From positions 1 to 35,473 of the forward strand of contig JAJEEU010000074.1 in assembly GCA_022820825.1 (NCBI GenBank): a DNA stretch of 35,473 bases, given 5' to 3'. Below the pieces are notes generated by a model. That model was not told the origin of the DNA. It searched no databases and worked only from the letters and a program-made list of their open reading frames with translations. This document shows, one piece after another, positions 17,474-25,676 of this stretch. The position numbers were made by a program, and so were the translations under genes. The stretch comes from Vicinamibacteria bacterium (GTDB lineage Bacteria; Acidobacteriota; Vicinamibacteria; Vicinamibacterales; UBA8438). The number at the start of each line of letters is the position of its first letter. Position 1 is the first letter of the stretch.

Positions 17474-17592
17474 GGGGACGGCGAGTCCTGGCGCGGCCGT
17501 CCCCAAGCCGCGCACAGCGCGGCCCGGCAAGCCCGGCGCGGGGCAACGGGGTCCCCGCGAGTGGCCGGCGAGGGTTTGGGGCGCAGCCCCAA
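17474..17592 (+). repeat. Structured multi-hairpin element, copy 1
   Basis: About 119 bp of successive inverted repeats: GGGGACGGC (17474-17482) with GCCGTCCCC (17496-17504); GCCGCGC-ACA-GCGCGGC (17507-17523); CGCGGGG with CCCCGCG, nested inside CCGGC (17524-17528)/GCCGG (17564-17568); and TTGGGGC-GCA-GCCCCAA (17576-17592). A second copy with the same order and orientation is at 26740-26859. The last hairpin ends six bases before the ATG of the LON-domain gene, which lacks a visible ribosome-binding site, so the element could affect its expression (inference). Confidence 0.85.
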
Positions 17593-17598
17593 GTAGTA

Positions 17599-18288
17599 AT
17601 GATGACAGCGGCGAAACTCGCGTGCGCGGCCGTGGCGGCCGTGCTGCTTTCGGCGCCCGGCCCGGCGTCCGCGCAGTCCGCGGGGGACGGCGCGCTGCCG
17701 CCGGAAATTCCGCTGTTCCCGCTCCAGGACATCGTGCTGTTCCCCGGTGTGTCGCGTCCGCTGCACATCTTCGAGCCCCGCTACCGTGAGATGGTCACCG
17801 AAGCCGTGCAGGGGGACGGCGTTATCGGCATGGTGCTGCTGCGGCCGGGCCATGAGGCCGAGTACGAAGGCAACCCGCCGATCTTCCCGATCGGTTGCGC
17901 AGGCGAGATCACGGAGGCCGAGGAGCTGGACGACGGCCGCTGGATCATCGTCCTGCGGGGCTCGGTCAAGTTCCGGGTGGTCAGCGAAGATCACAGCCGC
18001 TCGTACCGGGTGGCCGGCGTCGAGGCGATCGCCGACCCGCTGGACGCTGACGACCGCGCCGCGCTGGGCCTGCGGCGCCCGCGGCTTGCCGAGATGTACG
18101 CGTCCATCGCGCCCGGCTCCGAGCCGCCGCCCGACGACATCTCCGACGAGGTGCTCGTCAACGGGCTCGCGCAACTGCTGAGCATGGACCCGCTCGACCG
18201 GCAGGAGCTCCTGGAGGCGCCCGGACCGCTCGCGCGGGCCGACGCCCTGCTGGAGCTCATCGACGGACAGGGCGGGGGACAACCGTGA
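17599..18288 (+). CDS. Exported LON substrate-binding-domain protein
   Basis: 229-aa protein (or 228 from the second ATG at 17602). A signal peptide (AAKLACAAVAAVLLSAPGPASAQ) is followed by a LON N-terminal (substrate-binding) domain: IPLFPLQDIVLFPGVSRPLH, FEPRYREMV, GVIGMVLL and GCAGEITEAEELDDGRW. No AAA+ or Ser-Lys protease domain is attached. Stand-alone LON-domain proteins are normally cytoplasmic, so the export signal is unusual. The open frame extends upstream to 17461, but that part translates the repeat element and was rejected. First gene of the 17599-26739 operon; the stop overlaps the next start as GTGA. Confidence 0.87.
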   Translation: MMTAAKLACAAVAAVLLSAPGPASAQSAGDGALPPEIPLFPLQDIVLFPGVSRPLHIFEPRYREMVTEAVQGDGVIGMVLLRPGHEAEYEGNPPIFPIGCAGEITEAEELDDGRWIIVLRGSVKFRVVSEDHSRSYRVAGVEAIADPLDADDRAALGLRRPRLAEMYASIAPGSEPPPDDISDEVLVNGLAQLLSMDPLDRQELLEAPGPLARADALLELIDGQGGGQP

Positions 18289-19313
18289 GCCGCCGGCCCG
18301 CGGCATCCGCGGTCGGCGCCGCGCTGGCGCTGATCGTGGCCGCGCCGGTCGCCGCGCAGCCCGCCGCCGCGCCGCGCACGGTCTGGGGCGATCCGGATCT
18401 GCAGGGCGTCTGGGACTTCCGGACGATCACGCCGATGGAGCGGCCGCTGGAGCTGGCCGGCAAGCAGGTGCTGACGGAAGAGGAAGCCGCCAGCTACGAG
18501 GCCCGGGAGAACCGGCGGCAGAACCGGGACCTGGTCGACCCCGAGGAGGGCGGCGCCATCTACCCGCCGGCGTCCGAGGGCGGCGTCGTGCCGTACAACG
18601 AGTTCTGGTACGACCGCGGCTCGTCGCTGGCCGAGGGCGGCCGCACTTCGCTCATCGTGGATCCGCCGGACGGACGGTTGCCGCCGCTGGCGCCGGGCGC
18701 GCCGCGGCAGGGGCGCACGGTCAGCGCCGACGTCGCCGGAGAGCGTCCCGTCCGCTTCCGGAGCGGCGGGATCGGCGCCGACGGCCCGGAGGACCGGGCG
18801 CTCGGAGAGCGCTGCCTGCTGGGCTTCAACGCCGGTCCGCCGGTGATCCCCAGCGCCTACAACAACACGCTGCAGGTGCTGCAGACGCCGGACCACGTGG
18901 TGATAGTCAACGAGATGATCCACGACGCCCGCATCGTGCCGCTGGACGGCCGGACGCACCTCGCGCGGTCGATCCGGCAGTGGATGGGCGACTCCCGCGG
19001 CCGCTGGGAGGGCGACACGCTGGTGGTCGAGACGACCAACTTCACGGACAAGACGGCGAGCTTCAATCCCACCATTCAGAGCGCCGCCGGTACGGGCGCC
19101 ACGCTGCATCTCGTGGAGAGATTCACGCGAGCCGGCGCAGGCGCGCTGCGCTACGAGTTCACCGTCGACGATCCCCACACGTTCACGCGGCCGTTCACCG
19201 GCGTCATACCCATGACGACCGCCGACGGACCGCTCTTCGAGTACGCCTGCCACGAGGGCAATTACGGCATGTTCAACCTCCTGGCGGGCGCGCGCGCGGA
19301 GGAGGCGCGATGA
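18285..19313 (+). CDS. Secreted TPWG-family protein, member 4 (divergent subgroup)
   Basis: 342-aa protein starting with GTG that overlaps the LON-gene stop. Signal peptide ends near APVAAQ. It has TVWGDPDLQGVWDF with TPMERPLEL, a longer insert around residues 90-165, and the variant central block GERCLLGFNAGPPVI that it shares with member 2, then QTPDHVVIVNEMIHDARIVPLDGRT, RWEGDTLVVETTNFTDK, LVERFTRAGAGALRYEFTV and FEYACHEGNYGMFN. Its stop overlaps the epoxide-hydrolase start as ATGA. As with member 2, a subgroup-B protein is therefore translationally coupled to an alpha/beta-hydrolase. Function unknown. Confidence 0.86.
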   Translation: MSRRPAASAVGAALALIVAAPVAAQPAAAPRTVWGDPDLQGVWDFRTITPMERPLELAGKQVLTEEEAASYEARENRRQNRDLVDPEEGGAIYPPASEGGVVPYNEFWYDRGSSLAEGGRTSLIVDPPDGRLPPLAPGAPRQGRTVSADVAGERPVRFRSGGIGADGPEDRALGERCLLGFNAGPPVIPSAYNNTLQVLQTPDHVVIVNEMIHDARIVPLDGRTHLARSIRQWMGDSRGRWEGDTLVVETTNFTDKTASFNPTIQSAAGTGATLHLVERFTRAGAGALRYEFTVDDPHTFTRPFTGVIPMTTADGPLFEYACHEGNYGMFNLLAGARAEEAR

Positions 19314-20566
19314 CGCTCGGAAGGAAGGCGGTACTCGTACTTGCGGCGGTTGGCCTCGCGGCCCTGGCGCTGTCCGCCCCGGTCGCCGTAGCCGTGCAGT
19401 CCGGCGCGGCGGAGGCGGCGCCGTTCACCATCGACGTGCCCGACGCGGTGCTGGACGACCTCCAGCGGCGCCTGGATCGCGCGCGCTTTCCGGACGAGCT
19501 GGACGGGGCGGGCTGGGCGTACGGCACCGACCTGTCGTACCTGCGGCAGCTCGTCGGGTACTGGCGGGACGGCTACGACTGGCGCGCGCAGGAGCGCATC
19601 CTGAACGAGTTCCCGCAGTTCACGATGAACGTGGACGGGCTGGACGTGCACTTCATCCACCGCCGCTCGCCGGAGCCGGACGCGCTGCCGATCATGCTGA
19701 TACACGGCTGGCCCGGCACCTTCTTCGAGTTCTGGAAGACGGTCGAACGGCTCGCCGACCCGGTCAGCCACGGCGGGAGCGCCGAGGACGCCTTTCACGT
19801 CGTGGTCCCGTCGCTGCCCGGCTACGGGTTCTCGGAGCGCCCGCGCCGCATGGGGCACTCGCGGCGGCGGACGGCCCGCATGTTCATGGAGGTGATGGCG
19901 CGGCTCGGCTACGACCGCTACGGAGTCCAGGCGGGCGACGTCGGCGCGAGCGTGGCGCACAACATGGCCGTGTACGACGCCGCCCGCGTCGCGGGGCTGC
20001 ACCTCAACAGTTGCGGCGGCGCGCCGCCCGACCCGGACAATCCGAACGCCGGCCTGACGGATGCGGAGATCGAGCGCCTGCGCGAGCGGCGCGCGTATTT
20101 CAGCGACGAGGAGCGGGGCTACCAGCGCATCCAGGCGACGCGGCCGCAGACGCTCGGCTACGGTCTGAACGATTCGCCCGTGGGGCTGGCGGCCTGGATC
20201 GTCGAGAAGTACCGGACCTGGTGCGACTGCGACGGCGATCCCGAGGCGATCTTCACGAAGGACGAGCTGCTGACCACGGTGATGATCTACTGGGTGACGG
20301 AGACCGCCACCTCGGCGGCCCGCTACTACTACGAAGGCCAGCATATACCCGAGCCGCCGTACGTGCCGCCGACCGACAGGGTGGTGGTGCCGACCGGCTG
20401 CACCGTCTTTCCCGGAGAGCTCGGCTTCAGCCCGCGGAGCTGGGCGGAGACCCGCTACAACGTGCAGCGGTTCACGTTCATGGAGCGTGGCGGGCACTTC
20501 GCCGCGCTGGAGCAGCCGGAGCTGTTCAGCGACGAGCTCCGGGCGTTCTACCGCGAGGTGCGCTAG
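19310..20566 (+). CDS. Exported epoxide hydrolase
   Basis: 418-aa alpha/beta-hydrolase of the microsomal (juvenile-hormone) epoxide hydrolase type. After a signal peptide (AALALSAPVAVAVQ), the epoxide-hydrolase N-terminal domain spans residues about 38-115 (PFTIDVPDAVLDDLQRRLDR; YWRDGYDWRAQERILNEFPQ). The catalytic domain has HGWPG (132-136, oxyanion), nucleophile Asp210 in QAGDVGAS, a candidate Tyr in SAARYYYEG, and His396 in GGHFAALEQP. It is predicted to add water to epoxides outside the cytoplasm, which is atypical as most bacterial homologues are cytosolic. The start overlaps member 4 by ATGA. Longer upstream frames are shadows of member 4. Confidence 0.94.
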   Translation: MTLGRKAVLVLAAVGLAALALSAPVAVAVQSGAAEAAPFTIDVPDAVLDDLQRRLDRARFPDELDGAGWAYGTDLSYLRQLVGYWRDGYDWRAQERILNEFPQFTMNVDGLDVHFIHRRSPEPDALPIMLIHGWPGTFFEFWKTVERLADPVSHGGSAEDAFHVVVPSLPGYGFSERPRRMGHSRRRTARMFMEVMARLGYDRYGVQAGDVGASVAHNMAVYDAARVAGLHLNSCGGAPPDPDNPNAGLTDAEIERLRERRAYFSDEERGYQRIQATRPQTLGYGLNDSPVGLAAWIVEKYRTWCDCDGDPEAIFTKDELLTTVMIYWVTETATSAARYYYEGQHIPEPPYVPPTDRVVVPTGCTVFPGELGFSPRSWAETRYNVQRFTFMERGGHFAALEQPELFSDELRAFYREVR

Positions 20567-20604
20567 CAGCAGCCGGCCGGCGGCGTTTCCTGAGGAGAGA
20601 TTCA

Positions 20605-21810
20605 ATGACAGGCCGCAAGTTTCCCGGTCGGTCGGCCGCGGCGTTCGCGGCCGCCGGACTCGTTGCCGTCCTCGGCGACGACGCGCTGCGCGGGCAGGAC
20701 CGCCGCGAGCCGACGCCGATTCGGCAGAACCCGAACATCGACCGGCCGATCACCAACGAGGGGTTCGACAGCGCCGTCATCATGCTGCTGCAGCGGCTGG
20801 TGGCGGCGTACGGCCCGATTGCCGACAGCAACGACAAGCCGAATCCGTACACGCGCATCGAGCCGTTCGGCGAGCCGCCGCCCGGCAACAACGGCGAATG
20901 GGCGGCGGTGATCGCCGCCGAGGGCGGCCCGGACGGCCGGCTGTACGTCCTGCACCGCTGCCACGAGAATTCCTGCGTCGACCGCTCCGAGCCCCCGGTC
21001 GTCGTCCTCGATCCGACCACAGGCCGGCGGCTCGACACCTTCGGCGCAGGCCTGATGGCGTTTCCGCACGGCCTGCACCTCGACCACGAGGGCAACGTCT
21101 GGACCGCGGACGTCGGGCGCGGCGACGCGCCGGGCGGCCACGTCGTGCGCAAGTTCACGCCGGACGGCGAGCTGCTGATGACGATCGGCGAACCCGGCGT
21201 CGCGGGCGACGGTCCCGGCCAGTTGCGCGAGCCGACCGACGTCGTCACGGCGCGGGACGGCACGATCTTCATCCCCGAGGGCCACATCAAGAACGGACCG
21301 CATTCGCGGATCTCGAAGTACGCCCCGGACGGGACGTTCATCGCGCACATGGGCAGCACGGGGCAGGGGCACCTGCAGCTCAGCGCGCCGCACGCGATCG
21401 CCATCGACACCGAGGGGCGGCTGTTCATCGCCGACCGCGACAACAACCGGCTGATGATCTGGGACCAGGACGGCAACTACATCGACCAGTGGCAGCAGTT
21501 CAGCCGGCCGAGCGGCGTGTACATCGACCACACCGACACGATCTACGTCGCCGATTCGGAATCCTGGGGTCCGGACAATCCGGGCTGGAAGAAGGGCATC
21601 CGGATCGGCAGCGCGCGGACCGGCCAGGTGCACTACTTCCTGGAGGACATCGAGTCGCGCGACTTCGCGCACAGCGGGGCGGAGGGGGTCGGCGTGGACA
21701 CCTTCGGCAACGTGTACGGCGGCGTCGTGCGGCGGCGCATGCTGGAGCGGCACGAGGCGCCGAGCGTGCAGCCGACGCGCGGTGCGACGTGGGGACCCGG
21801 AGGCAACTGA
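20605..21810 (+). CDS. Exported NHL-repeat beta-propeller, amidating-lyase-like
   Basis: 401-aa protein with a signal peptide (AAAFAAAGLVAVLG) and GAGGAGA as ribosome-binding site. The body is a six-bladed NHL propeller: FPHGLHLDHEGNVWTADVG, GQLREPTDVVTARDGTIFI, RISKYAPDGTFIAHMGS, APHAIAIDTEGRLFIADRDN and RPSGVYIDHTDTIYVAD. Blade layout resembles peptidyl-alpha-hydroxyglycine amidating lyase (PAL). Of the three PAL zinc histidines, equivalents of the first two seem present (FPHG, APHA) but the third position reads RPSG, so lyase activity is doubtful. Secreted; partner or ligand unknown. It is inside the operon, 38 bp after the epoxide hydrolase. Confidence 0.88.
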   Translation: MTGRKFPGRSAAAFAAAGLVAVLGDDALRGQDRREPTPIRQNPNIDRPITNEGFDSAVIMLLQRLVAAYGPIADSNDKPNPYTRIEPFGEPPPGNNGEWAAVIAAEGGPDGRLYVLHRCHENSCVDRSEPPVVVLDPTTGRRLDTFGAGLMAFPHGLHLDHEGNVWTADVGRGDAPGGHVVRKFTPDGELLMTIGEPGVAGDGPGQLREPTDVVTARDGTIFIPEGHIKNGPHSRISKYAPDGTFIAHMGSTGQGHLQLSAPHAIAIDTEGRLFIADRDNNRLMIWDQDGNYIDQWQQFSRPSGVYIDHTDTIYVADSESWGPDNPGWKKGIRIGSARTGQVHYFLEDIESRDFAHSGAEGVGVDTFGNVYGGVVRRRMLERHEAPSVQPTRGATWGPGGN

Positions 21811-24110
21811 CGGCCCGCCGCCGGCGGTTGTCGCTCCCGCTGGCGCTGGCGCTCGCCTGCACCGCACAGGCGCACGCCGCGCAGGCGCCGGCCGGCGCCC
21901 CGGATTCCGACCAGCCGGTCGTCATCGACGGACCGCCCCCGCCGGTGCCGCCGGCCGTGGTCAACCGCGACGCCGCCGGCCGCATGACCATCCGCGCGAT
22001 CCGCCTCGCCGAGCCCCTGGACATCGACGGCGCGCTCGACGAGCGCCTCTATCTCGACGTGCCCCCGCTGACCGGCTTCGTGCAGGTCGAGCCGATCGAA
22101 GGCGCGCCGGCCACGGAGGAGACCGAGGTCTGGCTGGCCTTCGACGACGACAACGTCTACATCAGCGGCCGCTGTTGGGACTCCGCACCGGAAGAAGTCT
22201 GGGTCGCCAACGAGCTGCGCCGCGACAGTTTCAACATCGGCCAGAACGAGTACATCGACATCGTGCTCGACACGTTCTACGACCGCCGCAACGGCATCAA
22301 TCTCACGGTCAACCCGCTCGGCGGCCGCATGGACGGCCAGATCACGGACGAGCGCGACTACAGCGCCGACTGGAACCCGGTCTGGTCCGTGCGCGCGGGC
22401 CGCTTCGACGGCGGCTGGACGTTCGAATCGGCCATTCCCTTCAAGTCGCTGCGCTACCGGACGGGCCGGACGCAGGTCTGGGGCTTCAGCATCACCCGCA
22501 AGGTGCGCTGGAAGAACGAGCTGTCGTCGCTCGTGCCGCTGCCGATCTCGCGCGGCATCATGCTGATTTCGCAGGCCGCCACGGTGGTCGGCATCGAGGC
22601 GCCCGACGACGGCGGCCGCACGCTCGAGATCAAGCCGTACGCGATTGCCGACTTCACGACCGACCGCGGCGCCGTGCCGGCGGTCGCCAACGACCTCAGC
22701 GGCGAGGTGGGCCTGGACCTGAAGTACGGGCTCACGCAGAACCTGGTCGCCGACCTCACGGTGAACACCGATTTCGCCCAGGTCGAGGTGGACGAGCAGC
22801 AGGTCAACCTCACGCGGTTCGGCCTGTTCTACCCGGAGAAACGGGAGTTCTTCCTCGAGAACCAGGGTGTGTTCTCGTTCGGCGGGACCGCCAGCAACCT
22901 GTTCGGAAGCGGCAGCATCAACGTGCCGATCCTGTTCTACAGCCGGCGCATCGGCCTGGAGGAAAGCGGCGGCGCGCTGTCCGAGGTGCCGATCGACGCG
23001 GGCGGGCGGCTGACGGGCCGTGCAGGACCCTTCAGCGTCGGCGCCCTGAACATCCGGACCGGAGACCAGCCCGCGGCCGACGCGGTGGCGACGAACTTCT
23101 CGGTCCTGCGCCTCAAGAGCGACGTGCTGCGGCGCAGCAGCATCGGTGCGCTGCTGACACGGCGGTCGGTGTCGCGGCGAGCTCCGGGAGCAAACGTCAC
23201 GTACGGCCTGGACGGGAGGTTCTCCTTCTACGACAACCTGAACGTCAACACCTATTGGGCAGGCACGGACACCGCCGGCATGGAGGACGAGATCAGCTAC
23301 CGGGCGCAGCTCGACTACGCGGGCGACCGCTACGGCGTGCAGGCGGAGCGGCTGGTGGTGGGCAGCGGCTTCAATCCCGAGGTCGGCTTCATGCGCCGCG
23401 AGGACTTCGAGCGCAGCTTCGCCGCCTTCCGCTTCAGTCCGCGGCCGCAGTCCATCGACGCGATACGGAAGTTCTCGTGGGACGCCAGCATCGACCACAT
23501 CGCCGATCGTTCCGGCCTGCTGGAAACGCGCGAGCAGTACGGCCACTTCGGCATCGAGTTCGAGAACAGCGACCTGTTCGACGTCTTCTACATGCGCAGC
23601 TACGAGTTCCTGAAGCAGCCGTTCGAGATCGCCCCGCAGGTCGTGCTGCCGGTCGACGGCTACGGCTTCCAGCAGGTGGAGGTGGTGTTCACGCTCGGCC
23701 AGCAGCGGCCGTTCGCCGGCTCGCTGGCCGTGGCGCGGGGTTCGTTCTACAGCGGCGACAGGACCGGCGTCACCCTGGGGCAGGGACGGCTCGAAATCAC
23801 GCCGCGGCTGTCGCTGGAGCCGAGCGTGTCGCTCAACTGGATCGATCTGCCGCAGGGGCGCTTCTCGACCGAGCTGGTGACGACGCGGACCACTTATTCG
23901 CTTTCGCCGTTGATGTTCGTCAGCGCGCTCGTGCAATATAACTCCAGCACGAGGTCGGTCGGCGCCAACGTGCGGCTGCGGTGGGAGTATCAGCCCGGCA
24001 GCGAGCTGTTCGTCGTGTACAACGAGGCGCGCGACACGCTGCGGCCCGGGCGGCCCGAGCTGCAGAGCCGGGCGCTCATCGTCAAGATCAACCGGCTCTT
24101 CCGTTTGTGA
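21789..24110 (+). CDS. CBM9-like/DUF5916 outer-membrane protein
   Basis: About 773-aa protein. The GTG at 21789 gives an Arg-rich signal peptide (RRRRLSLPLALALACTAQAHA) and overlaps the previous gene by 22 bp; no strong ribosome-binding site is seen. Residues ~55-260 form a CBM9-like sugar-binding domain (LDIDGALDERLY, EVWLAFDDDNVYISGRCWD, EYIDIVLDTFYDRRNGINLTVNPLG). The rest is DUF5916, predicted as an outer-membrane beta-barrel, with DLKYGLTQNLVADLTVNTDFAQVEVDEQQ and FYPEKREFFLENQGVFSFG. The C terminus alternates as expected for a barrel strand. Likely a surface glycan- or ligand-binding barrel. It is the only clear outer-membrane component in the operon. Confidence 0.9.
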   Translation: MGTRRQLTARRRRLSLPLALALACTAQAHAAQAPAGAPDSDQPVVIDGPPPPVPPAVVNRDAAGRMTIRAIRLAEPLDIDGALDERLYLDVPPLTGFVQVEPIEGAPATEETEVWLAFDDDNVYISGRCWDSAPEEVWVANELRRDSFNIGQNEYIDIVLDTFYDRRNGINLTVNPLGGRMDGQITDERDYSADWNPVWSVRAGRFDGGWTFESAIPFKSLRYRTGRTQVWGFSITRKVRWKNELSSLVPLPISRGIMLISQAATVVGIEAPDDGGRTLEIKPYAIADFTTDRGAVPAVANDLSGEVGLDLKYGLTQNLVADLTVNTDFAQVEVDEQQVNLTRFGLFYPEKREFFLENQGVFSFGGTASNLFGSGSINVPILFYSRRIGLEESGGALSEVPIDAGGRLTGRAGPFSVGALNIRTGDQPAADAVATNFSVLRLKSDVLRRSSIGALLTRRSVSRRAPGANVTYGLDGRFSFYDNLNVNTYWAGTDTAGMEDEISYRAQLDYAGDRYGVQAERLVVGSGFNPEVGFMRREDFERSFAAFRFSPRPQSIDAIRKFSWDASIDHIADRSGLLETREQYGHFGIEFENSDLFDVFYMRSYEFLKQPFEIAPQVVLPVDGYGFQQVEVVFTLGQQRPFAGSLAVARGSFYSGDRTGVTLGQGRLEITPRLSLEPSVSLNWIDLPQGRFSTELVTTRTTYSLSPLMFVSALVQYNSSTRSVGANVRLRWEYQPGSELFVVYNEARDTLRPGRPELQSRALIVKINRLFRL

Positions 24111-24130
24111 GCAATCGTCAGGAGGTCATC

Positions 24131-24637
24131 ATGCAGCGGACACTCGGATGCCTGGTCGTGGTGCTGGCCGCCGCGGTCGCCGTCGGCTCGTCGCAGTTGG
24201 GCGGGCAGGAGCACGACCCGTTCAACGGCACGTGGGAGCTCAACATCGAGAAGACGAAGGAGTTGTCGGGCGGCACCTCGCCGGTCCACGAGATCATCAG
24301 CTTCGAGATCGGCGACGACGGCGTGCAGCACTACCGGGTCGAGATCCAGTCCAGCGAGGATGAGCCGCTGCGCGAGGGTTGGTACGACTCCAAGTACAAC
24401 GAGGCGAAGTTCGTGCCCTACAACGGCACCGTCTATCCGCCCGACTCCGTCGGCATGGAGGTCATGACGGTCAAGGTCGACCGGCGGACGCACTACCGCA
24501 TCGCCCGCACCCGCGACGGAGAAGCGCAGTACGTCATGATGCGGCGGCTGTCGGAGGACGGCCAGTCCTACATCTCGGCCGGCCTGCGCATCGACGGCTC
24601 GCCGGGGTTGTACCGCTGGATGGAGCGCGTGAATTAA
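24131..24637 (+). CDS. Small secreted lipocalin-like protein, unknown function
   Basis: 168-aa protein with a perfect AGGAGG five bases before ATG 24131 and a signal peptide (LGCLVVVLAAAVAVGSSQ). The mature part opens with FNGTWELNIEKTK, a beginning shared by many small beta-barrel proteins of unknown function in acidobacteria, then predicted beta-strands (VHEIISFEIGDDGVQHYRVEIQ). I recognise no catalytic motif. A lipocalin/calycin-like fold is a guess from the G.W opening and strand pattern. It sits between the DUF5916 protein and family member 5, so it probably serves the same exported system. Confidence 0.8.
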   Translation: MQRTLGCLVVVLAAAVAVGSSQLGGQEHDPFNGTWELNIEKTKELSGGTSPVHEIISFEIGDDGVQHYRVEIQSSEDEPLREGWYDSKYNEAKFVPYNGTVYPPDSVGMEVMTVKVDRRTHYRIARTRDGEAQYVMMRRLSEDGQSYISAGLRIDGSPGLYRWMERVN

Positions 24638-24650
24638 CAGGAGGCGCACC

Positions 24651-25661
24651 ATGAGACCGCGTACCTGCGTGACACTGGCGGTTGCCGCGCTCCTGCTGGC
24701 AGGGACGGCGTCGGCGCAGCCCGCGGCAACGGCCGGCGACGGGTGGCAGGCGCCGCGCACGCCGTGGGGCGACCCCGACCTGCAGGGGGTCTGGACGAAC
24801 ACCACGACTACCCCATTGGAGCGCTCCGACGAGTTGGCGGGCCGCGAGGTGCTGACCGCCGAGGAGCGGGCAGAGTTCGACGAGCTGGCCGTGCGCAACG
24901 CGGACCAGCCGCCACGGGAGCGCGACACCGGGGCGTACAACAGCTTCTGGCTGGAGAAGGGCCTGCGGTCGGACCAGACGTCGCTGATCGTCGACCCGTC
25001 GGACGGCAAGCTGCCGGCGTTCACGCCGGCCGCGCACCAGCGCGTCGTGGACCTCGCGGCGGCACGGAAGCTGCCGTCGGCTTCCTGGACCGACCTCAAC
25101 GTATTCGACCGCTGCATCGCGCGCGGGATGCCCGGCGCCATGATGCCCGGTTTCTACAATCACAACTACCACGTGCTCCAGACTCCCGGATACGTGGTGA
25201 TTGCGCTCGAGATGCTGCACGACGTGCGCGTCATTCCGCTGGACGGCCGGCCGCACCTGGCGCCGCACATGCGCCAGTGGCTCGGAGATTCGCGCGGGCG
25301 GTGGGAGGGCGACACGCTGGTCGTCGAGACGACAAACGTCGCGGACAAGGTGAACGAGTACCGCCGCTCGCACACCGTGTTCGGCGCGAGCCGGCACCTG
25401 CGGCTGGTCGAACGCTTCCGGCGCGCCGGACCGGACCGCATCGACTACACGTTCACCGTCGACGACCCGACGACGTTCGTCACGCCGTGGACCGGACGCG
25501 CGCCGCTGCGGACCACCGACGGGCCGTTGTACGAGTACGCCTGCCACGAGGGCAACTACGCCATGGAGCACATCCTCCGCGGCGCGCGCGCGCAGGACGA
25601 TGCCGGACCCGACTTCAATCCGGTGGCGCCGCTGACGCTCATTCGAGGCGGCAACCCGTAG
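24651..25661 (+). CDS. Secreted TPWG-family protein, member 5
   Basis: 336-aa canonical member with AGGAGG before ATG 24651 and a signal peptide ending near GTASAQ. Blocks: TPWGDPDLQGVWTNTTTTPLER, GAYNSFWLEKGLRSDQTSLIVD, FDRCIARGMPGAMMPGFYNHNY, QTPGYVVIALEMLHDVRVIPLDGRP, RWEGDTLVVETTNVADK, LVERFRRAGPDRIDYTFTV and YEYACHEGNYAMEHILRGAR. It is closest to member 1 in the GAYNSFW...QTSL block. It has 13 bp to the previous stop and 15 bp to the next gene, firmly inside the operon. Function unknown. Confidence 0.87.
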   Translation: MRPRTCVTLAVAALLLAGTASAQPAATAGDGWQAPRTPWGDPDLQGVWTNTTTTPLERSDELAGREVLTAEERAEFDELAVRNADQPPRERDTGAYNSFWLEKGLRSDQTSLIVDPSDGKLPAFTPAAHQRVVDLAAARKLPSASWTDLNVFDRCIARGMPGAMMPGFYNHNYHVLQTPGYVVIALEMLHDVRVIPLDGRPHLAPHMRQWLGDSRGRWEGDTLVVETTNVADKVNEYRRSHTVFGASRHLRLVERFRRAGPDRIDYTFTVDDPTTFVTPWTGRAPLRTTDGPLYEYACHEGNYAMEHILRGARAQDDAGPDFNPVAPLTLIRGGNP

Positions 25662-25676
25662 GCGGAGGGAGGAACC

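Noticed and set aside
17461..17598. Upstream extension of the LON-domain frame
   Set aside because: It translates the structured repeat element and would put an Arg/Pro-rich tail before a good signal peptide; ATG 17599 is preferred.
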